64,000 nt of DNA. It comes from Thiomonas intermedia (GTDB lineage Bacteria > Pseudomonadota > Gammaproteobacteria > Burkholderiales > Burkholderiaceae_C). Where the stretch lies: assembly GCF_002028405.1 (NCBI RefSeq), contig NZ_CP020046.1, positions 62,001-126,000 of the forward strand, written 5' to 3'. The position numbers were made by a program, and so were the translations under genes. Each line of letters starts with the position of its first letter. Positions within the stretch are counted from its first letter, which is position 1. The notes under the pieces were generated by a model, which saw only the letters and a list, made by a program, of their open reading frames with translations, did not search any database and had not been told where the DNA came from. Of the stretch, positions 9,785 through 19,136 are shown in pieces.

Positions 9785-12700
9785 ATGGGTGAGCGTCCCG
9801 TTCTGGAACCTTTCTGGCCGATCCTTACGCTCATGCAACTCGTCTCTCCGCTTCTCGTCGATCTGAGCATCATCGCCTTGGCGATCCTGGGCGTCCTGTT
9901 GCTCGCCTTGAAGCTAGTCCAACACCTGTGGGGCTCCGGGGCGGCGAGCGCCTATCCGCCGGCTGCCCTCCTGTTCACCGCCGGCATCGCCTCGGCGGTA
10001 CGCCACCGCCTGCCGTGGATGCGCCGCGCCTACCGCCAACGCCCGGATCGCAAGCTCATGCTGACTGCGGCCGTCATCCTGCTGCTGGCCAGTTCGCTCA
10101 CGGCGCTGTTCACCGCGTTGGTCATGGCCGAACATGAACGCCACCGACTCACGCTGAGCATGGAAAACGATCGCGATGCGCTTGGCCGGGGCTTGTTGAT
10201 GTCGATGGAGGTACGCGGCAAAGAGCTCGAGCGCTTCTCCGAGAATCCATTGCTGGTCAGCACCCTGCAGAGTTTGCAGAATGGAAGCGTCGGCAGCATC
10301 GCTCAGCCCTCGTCGCCCCTGAAGACCCGTCTGGATGACCTGCGCATCATGATGGATCTGTTGGCGCCCCATGAGTACAGCATCACCAATCTTTGGGGTG
10401 CCACCGTGCTGTCCAGCGAAGCGGCCACGGTTCACCATCCAGGCCTTCCCAGCTTGGCTCCGGCGATGTCGTTCCCCAGCCAGGTCATCCTGCAGCGCGA
10501 CCCGACAACACTCGATTTCTACCTGCACCTGCACTTGCCGATCCGCGACGGCACGCAGACCATCGGCCATTTCAGCGCCTCGTTGGCGCTCCCGACTTCA
10601 AGCCGCATCGCCCGCGAGCTGACACGGCGCGCGAAAAACACGGTCATCAAGGTCTGCAGTCTTTCGAGCACCTTGTGGACCTGTCTTCCCAGCCGGCTTG
10701 GCGAGTCGCAACAGACCACCGTCCTGACCGCAAACAACCACCCTGTCGAGGCGCAGTGGTCTGAAGGCAAAAGCGGCACCGCTTTCCAGGACATCGACGG
10801 TGAACAATGGCTCATCAGTTACAGCCCGCTTGGGAAGACCGGACTGGGCCTCGCCGTGGAAGTTCCATCCGCCGAGCTCTACGCGCCCGTGGTCGATACG
10901 CTGGAGGCCGGTTTGCTGCTCGTGCCCGGCCTGGTGCTGCTGGGCCTGCTGGCCCTTGGGTGGCAACTGCGCCCGATAACCCAGAAGCTGCATCAAGCCA
11001 ACGCCCAGGTTCAAAGCGCCTTCGAGTATTCCGGCATCGGCATCCTTTTGGTGAGCGGCCAGGGCGACATCCTCGATTTCAATCCGGCCTTCAGCGACAT
11101 GCTGGGCTACACACGGGAAGAATTGGCTCACCACCACATCGTCGACGATTTTCTGCACCCCGAAGACCGTGGCACCGTCAACGCCCAGCTGGGAGGCATG
11201 GCCCAGGCCGAAGTGGGCGCCTACTGCGCGCATCGCCGCTATCGCCACAAGAACGGGGCGTACCGCATGCTGCAGTGGCATGTTTCCCCGGTCAAGGACG
11301 CGGATGGAAAGATCAGCTCGATCGTGTGCTATGCCCTGGACGTGACCGATGCGCTCGAACACAAGGAAGCGGCGATCCGGCAGACCGCCTTTCTGAATGC
11401 CGTGCTCGACAATCTGCAGGAGGTGATCTATGCCTGCGATCAGGACGGCCGAATCATCTACACCAACCACCCGGCGACGCGCGAGGGGCTGACCCTCCAT
11501 GCTCTCGGCGGCCTGGGCAACCTCGATACCTTTCGCCCCATCTATACGCTTGATCGCAAGCCGCTCGCCATGGAGAGCCGCCCTCTCGAGCGCGGCCTGC
11601 GGGGCGAATCGACTCAGGGGCTGGAATATTGCTCGCCGACGGACAACGGAGAATGGCGCTATTTCCAGTTCTCGGGTTACCCCTTGCGTGACGATCAGGG
11701 CCGCACGCTGGGCGCCGTTTCCATCTCTCACGACCTGACAGACATCCGTGCCGCCGAACGACGCCTCAAATGGCTGGTCGAACACGACGAGCTGACCGAA
11801 CTGCCGAATCAGACTCTGGCCATCGAGTCTCTTGAACGCTGGCTCGAATCACAGACCGAAGCCGACGCGCGTGAGCTCGCGGTCTATCTGCTGGACATCG
11901 ATCGATTCCGACAGATCAATGACAGTTTCGGCCATGCTCTGGGCGATGATCTCCTGGTCGAAACGGCCGCGAGGCTGAAAGCCGCAATTTCGCAGGACGA
12001 TCTGCTGGCGAGATGGGGCGGCAATGCCTTCGTCGTCCTCCATCCCTGCACCGCAGACTATCAATCCGTCCAGGAAGACGCCGACCATCTTCTGGACAGC
12101 CTGAGCAAACCCTTCTTGCTCGACGGGCAGACCATCTTCATCACCGCCAGCCTGGGCATCGCCCGCGCCCCGCGCGATGGGCGTTCGGCGACCCAGCTGT
12201 TCAGCCGCGCCGACCTGGCCATGTACCGCTGCAAGGCCAACAGCCCCGGCCGCGCGCTGTTCTACACCGCCGACATGAGCCACCGGGGACGTGAGCTCAT
12301 CGAGATGGAAACCGATCTGCGCCATGCCCTCACCATGGAACAGTTCTTCGTCGTCTACCAACCCAAGGTGTGCCTGCAGACCGGCCAAGTGATCGGGGCT
12401 GAAGCCTTGTTGCGTTGGCAACATCCGCAGCATGGCCTGGTGTCTCCCGCCACCTTCATCCCCCTTCTCGAAGAGACGGGTCTGATCGTCCCGGTCGGTC
12501 AGTGGGTGTTGAATGCCGTATGCAGGCAACTGCATGAGTGGCAAGAACAGGGCAAGACGACCCTGCCCATCGCCGTGAATTGCTCGATGCGGCAGTTGCA
12601 GGGCGATCTGATTCTGCGGCAGGTCTCTTCGGCCCTGCACAACTCGGGCATCGCGCCCGGTCTTCTCGAACTGGAAGTCACCGAGAGCATGATGCTGCGC

Positions 12701-13084
12701 GACCCCGAGCATGTCAGCGGGCTGATCGTGCAGTTGCGCGATATGGGGGTGAACACCTCCATCGATGACTTCGGCACGGGATATTCCTCCCTGGCCTCGC
12801 TCAAGCGTCTGCCCGTGACCACCCTCAAGCTCGATCGCGCCTTCGTCAAGGATCTGCCCACCGATGCTGACGATGCCGCCATCACGCGCGCCGTCATGTC
12901 GATGGCGAAAGCCCTGCACTTGAACGTCGTCGCCGAAGGCGTCGAAACCCAGGAACAGGCCGACTTCCTGCAACACCTGGGTTGCGAGGCCTACCAAGGC
13001 TGGTTGTTCAGCCCTGCAGTGCCGGCCAGGCGCTTTGCAGATTATCTGGCCGATGCCAATGCCGCCACTCGCACCCTCGATTAA
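9785..13084 (+). CDS. membrane-anchored PAS-PAS-GGDEF(degenerate)-EAL protein
   Basis: Up to 1099 residues. It has a TM pair near the N-terminus and near 95-118, an extracytoplasmic Cache-like region (about 125-370), a TM at about 375-395 ('LLLVPGLVLLGLLALGW'), a PAS at about 408-520, a second PAS from about 535, a GGDEF fold (about 662-828) with 'RWGGNAF' in place of GGDEF, and an EAL domain (about 842-1085) with 'GAEALLRW', 'EVTESMM', 'DDFGTGYSSL', 'LKLDRAFVKDL' and 'VVAEGVET'. The cyclase site is probably dead, the phosphodiesterase site complete. The ATG at 9785 gives the longest form; an ATG at 9833 ('MQLVSPLLVDL') is equally possible, and neither has a good ribosome site. Placed between cheW and cheR, it probably adds c-di-GMP control to chemotaxis. 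Confidence 0.87.
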   Translation: MGERPVLEPFWPILTLMQLVSPLLVDLSIIALAILGVLLLALKLVQHLWGSGAASAYPPAALLFTAGIASAVRHRLPWMRRAYRQRPDRKLMLTAAVILLLASSLTALFTALVMAEHERHRLTLSMENDRDALGRGLLMSMEVRGKELERFSENPLLVSTLQSLQNGSVGSIAQPSSPLKTRLDDLRIMMDLLAPHEYSITNLWGATVLSSEAATVHHPGLPSLAPAMSFPSQVILQRDPTTLDFYLHLHLPIRDGTQTIGHFSASLALPTSSRIARELTRRAKNTVIKVCSLSSTLWTCLPSRLGESQQTTVLTANNHPVEAQWSEGKSGTAFQDIDGEQWLISYSPLGKTGLGLAVEVPSAELYAPVVDTLEAGLLLVPGLVLLGLLALGWQLRPITQKLHQANAQVQSAFEYSGIGILLVSGQGDILDFNPAFSDMLGYTREELAHHHIVDDFLHPEDRGTVNAQLGGMAQAEVGAYCAHRRYRHKNGAYRMLQWHVSPVKDADGKISSIVCYALDVTDALEHKEAAIRQTAFLNAVLDNLQEVIYACDQDGRIIYTNHPATREGLTLHALGGLGNLDTFRPIYTLDRKPLAMESRPLERGLRGESTQGLEYCSPTDNGEWRYFQFSGYPLRDDQGRTLGAVSISHDLTDIRAAERRLKWLVEHDELTELPNQTLAIESLERWLESQTEADARELAVYLLDIDRFRQINDSFGHALGDDLLVETAARLKAAISQDDLLARWGGNAFVVLHPCTADYQSVQEDADHLLDSLSKPFLLDGQTIFITASLGIARAPRDGRSATQLFSRADLAMYRCKANSPGRALFYTADMSHRGRELIEMETDLRHALTMEQFFVVYQPKVCLQTGQVIGAEALLRWQHPQHGLVSPATFIPLLEETGLIVPVGQWVLNAVCRQLHEWQEQGKTTLPIAVNCSMRQLQGDLILRQVSSALHNSGIAPGLLELEVTESMMLRDPEHVSGLIVQLRDMGVNTSIDDFGTGYSSLASLKRLPVTTLKLDRAFVKDLPTDADDAAITRAVMSMAKALHLNVVAEGVETQEQADFLQHLGCEAYQGWLFSPAVPARRFADYLADANAATRTLD

Positions 13085-13096
13085 AGAAAATCCACC

Positions 13097-13894
13097 ATGC
13101 ACACTCTCACTGACAGCGAGCTCAACGGCTTTTCCCGCCTGATGTTCGAAGCTGCGGGCATCACCCTGGCTCCCTCGAAAAAGGCTCTGGTCGAAGGTCG
13201 GCTGTCCAAGCGCCTGCATGCGCTCGGGCTGGCGACCTTCACCGACTACCTTCAGCACCTGCGTCAGGATGCCACCGAGCGCCAGCAGGCCATCGACCTG
13301 CTGACCACCAACGAGACCTATTTCTTTCGCGAGCCGCGTCATTTCGCCTATCTGTCGGAGCAGATCATTCCAGCCGCCGATCCCGCGAGGCCACTTCGCG
13401 TGTGGAGCGCGGCCTGCTCCAGCGGTGAAGAGCCCTACAGCCTCGCTATGGTGCTGGCCGAGCGCATGGGACAGCGGCCCTGGGAGATCGTCGCCTCCGA
13501 CATTTCCACCCGGGTGATCGACCAGGCGCGGCGAGGCATCTACCCCATGGAACGCGCCGAGAAGATTCCCCAGGCGTATCTCAAGGCGTTCTGCCTGAAG
13601 GGCACGGGCGCACAGGAGGGCAGCTTCGCCCTGCAGCAGTCGATCCGCGAGCGGGTTCGGTTCCAGGTCATCAACCTGAACTCGACGCTGCCCGACATCG
13701 GTCAGTTCGACCTCGTCGTTCTGCGCAACGTGATGATTTATTTCGATGCCGACACCAAGCGCGCCGTCTGCCGCAGGTTGCTCGAGGTGCTTCGGCCAGG
13801 CGGTCACCTGTTCATCGGCCACTCCGAAAGCCTGAACGGTCTGGATCTGCCGGTCCGCAGCATTCAGCCCGCCGTCTATCTCAAGCCGCAATGA
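13097..13894 (+). CDS. cheR: chemotaxis protein methyltransferase CheR
   Basis: The 265-residue protein has the all-helical N-terminal CheR domain ('FSRLMFEAAGITL') and the AdoMet-binding fold: 'LRVWSAACSSGEEPYSLAM', 'VASDISTRVIDQARRGIY' and 'FDLVVLRNVMIYFD'. It methylates glutamates on receptor signalling helices, opposing CheB. The length is normal for the family, so no large fusion is present. It starts 12 bases after the preceding stop and overlaps cheD by four bases (ATGA), giving tight coupling to CheD and then CheB. Two receptors in the operon end in aromatic-x-x-Phe peptides that might recruit it. Confidence 0.96.
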   Translation: MHTLTDSELNGFSRLMFEAAGITLAPSKKALVEGRLSKRLHALGLATFTDYLQHLRQDATERQQAIDLLTTNETYFFREPRHFAYLSEQIIPAADPARPLRVWSAACSSGEEPYSLAMVLAERMGQRPWEIVASDISTRVIDQARRGIYPMERAEKIPQAYLKAFCLKGTGAQEGSFALQQSIRERVRFQVINLNSTLPDIGQFDLVVLRNVMIYFDADTKRAVCRRLLEVLRPGGHLFIGHSESLNGLDLPVRSIQPAVYLKPQ

Positions 13895-14442
13895 ATACCG
13901 CGCGGGTCCGACCCATGGCCGATGAGGCCCAGGAAGAGCCGCTGGAAATTTTTCTGCAGCCCGGCGAACTGTATTTTGGGGAGGGACGCACCCGTGTGCG
14001 CACCTTGCTGGGATCGTGCGTGGCGATCGCGGTGTGGCATCCCCACCTGCGAATCGGTGGCCTGTGCCACTACATGTTGCCAGGCCGCGGTGCGCATCAT
14101 GGCGCCCATCGGGCCCTTGACGGTCGTTACGCCGATGAGGCCATGTTGCTGTTCCTGCGCGACATGCGCGCCGCGGGCACCCGTGCGGAAGAGTACGAAG
14201 CCAAGCTCTTCGGCGGGGGACGCATGTTCACCCAGGACAAGCCGCCGCACGTGCATGCTGGCTGCGCCGATGTGCCCTGCAAGAACGTGCTTCGCGGCCG
14301 CGAGCTCGTGCGTCAGCACGGCCTGCGCCTCAAGGCGGAGCACCTCGGTGGCGAAGGCCACCGCAACCTGCTGTTCGAAATCTGGAGCGGTGATGCCTAT
14401 CTGAAGTTCTGGGGCCAGAACGCAGAGCAGACCGCCCGCTGA
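13891..14442 (+). CDS. cheD: receptor glutamine deamidase CheD
   Basis: The 183-residue protein contains the CheD signature: Cys43 in '[11 protein letters not shown]' and His60 in '[10 protein letters not shown]', which with a Thr/Ser form the deamidase site. CheD converts receptor glutamines to glutamates and in some bacteria also assists CheC phosphatase; no cheC is visible here. The start overlaps cheR (ATGA), and the order cheR-cheD-cheB is the usual one in betaproteobacteria. An in-frame ATG at residue 9 exists, but overlap with cheR favours the first. Confidence 0.95.
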   Translation: MNTARVRPMADEAQEEPLEIFLQPGELYFGEGRTRVRTLLGSCVAIAVWHPHLRIGGLCHYMLPGRGAHHGAHRALDGRYADEAMLLFLRDMRAAGTRAEEYEAKLFGGGRMFTQDKPPHVHAGCADVPCKNVLRGRELVRQHGLRLKAEHLGGEGHRNLLFEIWSGDAYLKFWGQNAEQTAR

Positions 14443-14482
14443 TGTGCAATCCCCCAACCCATCCCCACCGGGAGAAGCCCCC

Positions 14483-15565
14483 ATGATCCGGCCCGACAAG
14501 GTCAAAGTTTTCATCGTCGACGATTCTGCCGTGGTGCGGCAGGTGCTTCAGGCCGTGCTGCTGCGCGACCCGGGCATCGACGTGATCGGCACCGCGCCCG
14601 ACCCGCTGTTCGCGCTTCAGCGCATGCAGCAGGGCGATTGGCCCGACGTGCTGGTGCTCGACGTCGAAATGCCGCGCATGGATGGCATCACCTTCCTCAA
14701 GAAGCTCATGGCCGAGCGGCCGCTGCCCGTGGTCATCTGTTCCACGCTGACGGAGAAGGGCGCGCAGATCACCCTTGACGCGCTGGCAGCCGGCGCCGTC
14801 AGCGTGGTCACCAAGCCGCGCGTGGGGCTCAAGGATTTCCTGGTGGAGCAGACCGCCGAACTGACCCAGACCATCAAGGCCGCGGCGCGCGCCAATACCC
14901 GCAGCCTGCGTCCACCCGCGCGGCCCGCGACTGGCGCCGTCAAGGCGCCGGTGCCGACCACGATCGCCCCCAGCGCGCACATCCTCACCGACACCACGGA
15001 GAAGATCATTGCGATGGGCATGTCCACCGGCGGCACGGTGGCGCTCGAACGCGTGCTCACCACCCTGCCCCGCACCCTGCCCGGCATCGCCGTCGTGCAG
15101 CACATGCCGGAAAAATTCACCGCCACTTTTGCCGAGCGCCTGAACACGGTGTGCGCTCTCGACGTGCGCGAGGCGCGCGATGGCGACCGGCTGATTCCGG
15201 GCCTGGTGCTCATCGCACCTGGCGGCCGCCACATGCAGGTACGGCGCAGTGGTGCCCAGTATCACGTCGAGGTGCGCGACGGCCCGCCCGTCAATCGCCA
15301 TCGGCCTTCGGTCGATGTGCTGTTCCGTTCGGTGGCGCAATGCGCAGCGCGCAACGCGCTGGGCATCATCCTCACCGGCATGGGCGATGACGGCGCTCGC
15401 GGCCTCAAGGAGATGCACGACGCCGGCGCCCGCACCGTCGCGCAGGACGAGGCCAGCAGCGTGGTCTACGGCATGCCCAAGGAGGCCGTCAAGCTCGGTG
15501 CCGTCGACCGCAGCCTGGCCCTGGGCGACATCGGCGCCGCGATGGTGGAGTACGGCCGCGGCTGA
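14483..15565 (+). CDS. cheB: chemotaxis methylesterase/deamidase CheB
   Basis: A 360-residue protein: an N-terminal receiver with Asp13/Asp14 and phospho-Asp60 ('[13 protein letters not shown]'), a linker rich in Ala and Pro, then the esterase domain with catalytic Ser181 in 'MGMSTGGT', His207 in 'QHMPEKF' and Asp303 in 'GMGDDGA'. It removes methyl groups from receptors when phosphorylated by CheA. The ATG at 14483 is preceded by GGGAGAA at a proper distance; a GTG at 14444 would add 13 unlikely residues and is rejected. It ends 95 bases before the third receptor. Confidence 0.96.
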   Translation: MIRPDKVKVFIVDDSAVVRQVLQAVLLRDPGIDVIGTAPDPLFALQRMQQGDWPDVLVLDVEMPRMDGITFLKKLMAERPLPVVICSTLTEKGAQITLDALAAGAVSVVTKPRVGLKDFLVEQTAELTQTIKAAARANTRSLRPPARPATGAVKAPVPTTIAPSAHILTDTTEKIIAMGMSTGGTVALERVLTTLPRTLPGIAVVQHMPEKFTATFAERLNTVCALDVREARDGDRLIPGLVLIAPGGRHMQVRRSGAQYHVEVRDGPPVNRHRPSVDVLFRSVAQCAARNALGIILTGMGDDGARGLKEMHDAGARTVAQDEASSVVYGMPKEAVKLGAVDRSLALGDIGAAMVEYGRG

Positions 15566-15601
15566 TTGCGATCTGAAATGTCCGGGTCTTCCCTGATATA
15601 G

Positions 15602-15619
15602 CGACACTCTGACGTGTCG
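15602..15619. other. short inverted repeat between cheB and the third receptor gene
   Basis: CGACAC at 15602-15607 pairs with GTGTCG at 15614-15619 around a six-base loop. No U-tract follows on either strand, so it does not look like an intrinsic terminator. It could be an RNA hairpin or an operator; its role is unknown. Confidence 0.4.
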
Positions 15620-15660
15620 TTGCATAGGGCATTCCTACGCACAAGAGACCCCCCTTCCTG

Positions 15661-17160
15661 ATGAACAATATTCGCATCCGTACCCGCATGACCCTGGGCC
15701 TCATGGGCATGTTGGCCGTCATCGTGCTCAATGCCTTCCTGGCGCAGCAGCAGTTGGCGCAGTCCAACGCCCGTCTCGATGCCATCGTTCATGTGCAAAG
15801 CGAGCGCATCGGCTTGCTCAACGCCTTCTTCACCAATTTTCAGGGCACGACCTCCGCGCTCTACCAGGCTCTGCTCAACCCGGCCCATGACGAGGCGCAG
15901 CAAACCCTGAAGAAGCAGCTGGCAGATAACCGCGAAAGCACCGCGCAAGTCTTCAAGAACCTGAACGCCCTGCCTCCCGACGCTGAAGACAACGCACAGC
16001 TTGCCGAGATTCAAACGCTCATGGGCAAGAATCGCGGCGTGCAACAGCAGGTCATCAGCCTCATGAAGCAGGGGCTCTATCCACAGGCCAGCACCATCTA
16101 CACCCAATTGGCTTCGCCCATCGTGCTGGAGATGCACCAACGCATCCAGACCATGATCAAGCGGCAGAAGGCGCAGATGCAGACCGCGTATGCGCAAAGC
16201 CAGCAGGCCTATGCCAGCGCGGTGCGCCGAGCGCTGTGGATCACCGTCGGCTTCATCGTCGTGGCCCTGATCGGCGGCATCTGGATCACCCGCTCCATCA
16301 CCCGTCCTTTGAGTGAAGCGGTGCACGCGGTGCAGCGTGTGGCGCAGGGCGATCTGTCGGTGCGGGTGGTGGCGCGGTCCAAGGATGAGACGGGTCAGCT
16401 GCTCGCCGCCATGGGGCAGATGGTGGCGCAGCTCACCTCGGTCATCGGCTCGGTGCGTTCCTCGGCCGAGCAGTTGCTCTCGGCCTCCACCCAGGTCTCG
16501 GCCACCTCGCAAAGCCTGTCTCAGTCGTCCTCGGAGCAGGCGGCCTCGGTGGAGGAAACCTCCGCCACCCTGGAGCAGGCCACGGCCTCGATCCGCCAGA
16601 ACGCGGACAACGCCCGTCTCACCGATGCGATGGCGCAGCAGGCGGCCTCGCAGGCCCAGGAGGGCGGCGCCGCGGTGCAGGGCACGGTCTCGGCCATGCA
16701 GAGCATCGCCGAGCGCATCTCGATCATCGATGACATCGCCTATCAGACCAATATGCTCGCGCTCAATGCGGCTATCGAGGCCGCTCGCGCCGGGGAGCAT
16801 GGCAAGGGCTTTGCGGTGGTGGCCGCGGAGGTGCGCAAGCTCGCCGAGCGCAGTCAGGTCGCGGCCAAGGAGATCGGCGATCTGGCCACCTCCACGGTCA
16901 AGCAGGCCGATGCCGCGGGCTCGCTGATCGCGCAGATGGCCCCGGCCATCTCCAAGACCTCCGATCTGGTGCAGGAGATCACCGCGGCTTCCGAGGAACA
17001 GTCCACGGGCATGCAGCAGATCAATCAGGCCGTCGCCCAGCTCTCGGCCGTCACCCAGCAAAATGCCTCCGCCTCCGAAGAACTCGCCGCTACCGCCGAG
17101 GAAATGAATGCGCAGGTGCACCTGTTGCAGCAAAGCATGCAGCACTTCAAGCTGGCCTGA
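15661..17160 (+). CDS. methyl-accepting chemotaxis protein (third module-sharing receptor)
   Basis: A 499-residue receptor with TM1 at about 11-30, a four-helix-type periplasmic domain (about 35-185), TM2 at about 190-211, HAMP and the signalling hairpin. The signalling part (from 16290) is nearly identical in DNA to the two receptors upstream, but the sensor half differs. It ends '[12 protein letters not shown]', so it lacks the FVKF-type tail of its siblings. The ATG at 15661 is the first codon of '[16 protein letters not shown]', with weak ribosome-site evidence. It is the last gene before a repeat-filled convergent junction with fliN. Confidence 0.92.
   Translation: MNNIRIRTRMTLGLMGMLAVIVLNAFLAQQQLAQSNARLDAIVHVQSERIGLLNAFFTNFQGTTSALYQALLNPAHDEAQQTLKKQLADNRESTAQVFKNLNALPPDAEDNAQLAEIQTLMGKNRGVQQQVISLMKQGLYPQASTIYTQLASPIVLEMHQRIQTMIKRQKAQMQTAYAQSQQAYASAVRRALWITVGFIVVALIGGIWITRSITRPLSEAVHAVQRVAQGDLSVRVVARSKDETGQLLAAMGQMVAQLTSVIGSVRSSAEQLLSASTQVSATSQSLSQSSSEQAASVEETSATLEQATASIRQNADNARLTDAMAQQAASQAQEGGAAVQGTVSAMQSIAERISIIDDIAYQTNMLALNAAIEAARAGEHGKGFAVVAAEVRKLAERSQVAAKEIGDLATSTVKQADAAGSLIAQMAPAISKTSDLVQEITAASEEQSTGMQQINQAVAQLSAVTQQNASASEELAATAEEMNAQVHLLQQSMQHFKLA
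16290..17116 (+). repeat. receptor HAMP/signalling module, copy 3 of 3
   Basis: Near-identical to 4031-4857 and 8166-8992. Similarity breaks right after 'EEMNAQ', before the tail, so the tether-like C-terminus of the siblings is not shared. Confidence 0.9.
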
Positions 17161-17214
17161 GCCAGGGATGGGCTTAAGAAGACTGATGATCCGGCGTGTT
17201 GATGGTTTAACCGA

Positions 17215-17485
17215 TTCCCCACCCCGGCCCTCCCCACAGGTGGGGAGGGAGAAAACACACCTCCCCCTACGCCGCGGAGGAAGTTGGGAGAGGCTTATGC
17301 AGATCGCGCTTGGCGTTGTTTTCTCCTCCCCCATGCCGTGGGAGAGGTCGGGAGGGGCTTACGCAGATTGCGCGTAGCGCTGTCTTCTCCTCCCCCACGC
17401 CGTGGGGGAGGTCGGGAGGGGCTCACGCAGATCGCGCGTAGCGCTGTCTTCTCCTCCCCCACGCCGTGGGGGAGGTCGGGAGGGG
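17215..17485. repeat. 64-bp GC-rich tandem repeats with internal palindromes
   Basis: At least three copies of a 64-bp unit are visible, with matching points at 17321, 17385 and 17449, preceded by a more diverged unit from about 17215. Each carries a palindrome of the form CTCCCCCACGCCGTGGGGGAG. The array fills most of the 412-base gap (17161-17572) between the convergent ends of the third receptor gene and fliN, and no coding sequence is supported there. The hairpins could block read-through in both directions. The same motif family forms the 81-bp array at 43863-44187. Confidence 0.85.
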
Positions 17486-17572
17486 GAAGGCTGCTACACG
17501 CCCCTGCCCAGATCCGTTCAAATGTCTCAATGCCGGATCAAGCCATCAGAGCTGGTCCAGCGCGCGTCAGTA

Positions 17573-18013
17573 TCAGCCCAAACGGCGGGCGCGTTCGGTC
17601 GGGCTGACGATGTCGGTCAGCCGAATGCCAAACTTGTCGTTGACCAGCACGACCTCGCCGCGGGCAATGAGAAAGCCGTTGACGAGAACGTCCATCGGCT
17701 CTCCGGCGAGGCGATCCAGATCGACCACGGAGCCCTGCGCAAGTTGCAGCAATTCGCGGATCTGGATCTTGGTCCGCCCGAGTTCGACCGAGAGCGTGAC
17801 GGGGATGTCCATCACCAGATCGAGCTGATTGCCGGGTGCCGCTCCGCCCTGGTCGGCGCGGAGTTCGGCGAAGGGCGCGGGCTGGACCCTGGGCTGTGTC
17901 TCGGGCGCCGCCGCTGCAGCGGGCTCGGCAGCCACGCCCTGTTCCGCCATGGCTTCGCCCCAGTCGGCCAGATCGTCGGCTGCGGCGGTGTCGGTTGAGG
18001 TGTCTTCTGCCAT
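17573..18013 (-). CDS. fliN: flagellar motor switch protein FliN
   Basis: The 146-residue protein has an Ala/Glu-rich N-terminal extension (about 1-65) and the C-terminal SpoA/FliN domain: 'LDLVMDIPVTLSVELGRTKIQIRELLQLAQGSVVDLDRLAGEPMDVLVNGFLIARGEVVLVNDKFGIRLTDI'-type sequence throughout about 65-140. FliN forms the lower ring of the C-ring with FliM and binds the export apparatus. A ribosome site (CAGGAC) precedes the ATG. It is the last gene of fliK-L-M-N. The usual continuation fliO-P-Q-R is missing; the operon ends at the 64-bp repeats. Confidence 0.95.
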   Translation of the reverse strand: MAEDTSTDTAAADDLADWGEAMAEQGVAAEPAAAAAPETQPRVQPAPFAELRADQGGAAPGNQLDLVMDIPVTLSVELGRTKIQIRELLQLAQGSVVDLDRLAGEPMDVLVNGFLIARGEVVLVNDKFGIRLTDIVSPTERARRLG

Positions 18014-18042
18014 GGAATGTCCTGCGGATGGAGGGTTCGGTA

Positions 18043-19053
18043 TCAGTGCGCGCCGTGCCCCAGAAGTTGCGCCTTCTCGGGAGCGTCTGGAAAGAGTTGC
18101 TGCCGGATCTTGAGCGCCATCTTGTCGTCGTGCCGCCCGTATTCACCCAGCAGCACGGGAATGCCATCCACCCGGGCCACCACGGTTTCGGGCATCTCGA
18201 CCGGAAGAACATCGCCGACACGCAACTGCAGCAGTTCCCGCACCAGGATCTGTCGCTGCAAGAGTTCAACGCGCATTTCCACTGCGGCCTCGCGCATCTC
18301 GGTCTGCAGGGCCTTGACCCAGCGGTGATCGACCTCGCTGCGGTCGGTGGTCATGCCGGTGGTGAGCTGGTCGCGGATGGGCTCGACCATGCTGTAGGGA
18401 ATGCAGACGTGCAGACTGCCGCCGCCGCCTTCGATCTCGACATCGAACGTGGAGACGATGACCACCTCGGTGGGCGTGGCGATGTTGACGAACTGCGGGT
18501 TGACCTCGGATCGCGTGACCTCGGGCTCCAGCGGCAGCACGGGCGCCCACGCGGTCTTGTATTCCTTGAACACCATGTCGAGCATGCGCTTGATGATGCG
18601 CTGCTCCAGGGCGGTGAAATCGCGGCCCTCGATGCGGGCGTGGAAACGGCCATCGCCGCCGAAAAAGTTGTCGACCACGCTGAAGATCAGTCGCGGATCG
18701 AAGATGAACAGCGCGGTGCCGCGCAAGGGCCTCATCTGCACCAGATTCAGGTTGCTGGGGACGACTAGGCCGCGGATGAACTCGTTGTACTTGGTCAGCC
18801 GCACCGACGACACCGAGATTTCGGAGGCGCGCCGTAAAAAGTTGAACAGACTCACCCGCCACAGCCGGGCGAAGCGTTCGTTGATGACCTCCAGCGTGGG
18901 CATGCGCCCGCGCACGATTCGGTCCTGGCTGGCCAGATCGTAAGGACGCACCCCACCCTCGTCCGTCGCATCCGGCTCGGCCACCGGATCTTCGCCCGAT
19001 ATGCCGCCGAAAAGCGCATCGACTTCGTCTTGGGAAAGGACGTCCTGAACCAT
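18043..19053 (-). CDS. fliM: flagellar motor switch protein FliM
   Basis: The 336-residue protein begins 'MVQDVLSQDEVDALFGGI', the CheY-P-binding peptide, followed by the CheC-like middle domain and a C-terminal SpoA domain that pairs with FliN. The start at 19053 has a good ribosome site (GAGGAA); the longer frame from 19083 would add ten residues before the conserved peptide and is rejected. CheY encoded at 411-779 is the likely partner. It lies 29 bases upstream of fliN and 83 bases downstream of fliL. Confidence 0.96.
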   Translation of the reverse strand: MVQDVLSQDEVDALFGGISGEDPVAEPDATDEGGVRPYDLASQDRIVRGRMPTLEVINERFARLWRVSLFNFLRRASEISVSSVRLTKYNEFIRGLVVPSNLNLVQMRPLRGTALFIFDPRLIFSVVDNFFGGDGRFHARIEGRDFTALEQRIIKRMLDMVFKEYKTAWAPVLPLEPEVTRSEVNPQFVNIATPTEVVIVSTFDVEIEGGGGSLHVCIPYSMVEPIRDQLTTGMTTDRSEVDHRWVKALQTEMREAAVEMRVELLQRQILVRELLQLRVGDVLPVEMPETVVARVDGIPVLLGEYGRHDDKMALKIRQQLFPDAPEKAQLLGHGAH

Positions 19054-19136
19054 GTCAGTTCCTCGCGCCAGTCCAGAAGGCACTGGCCCGCCCTGTGGGG
19101 AGCAACGAGCAAAGCGGACGCGGGCGCTGATTCATC

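Noticed and set aside
15466-17334. Very long open frames on the strand opposite the receptors, kinases and flagellin genes (several of 400-700 codons)
   Set aside because: They are antisense shadows caused by high GC at third positions; their translations are Arg/Gly/His-rich or low complexity, with no domains or ribosome sites.
17161-17572. A small gene in the repeat-filled gap after the third receptor
   Set aside because: The open frames cross the 64-bp repeats and run into fliN antisense; no start with ribosome site or recognisable product is seen.
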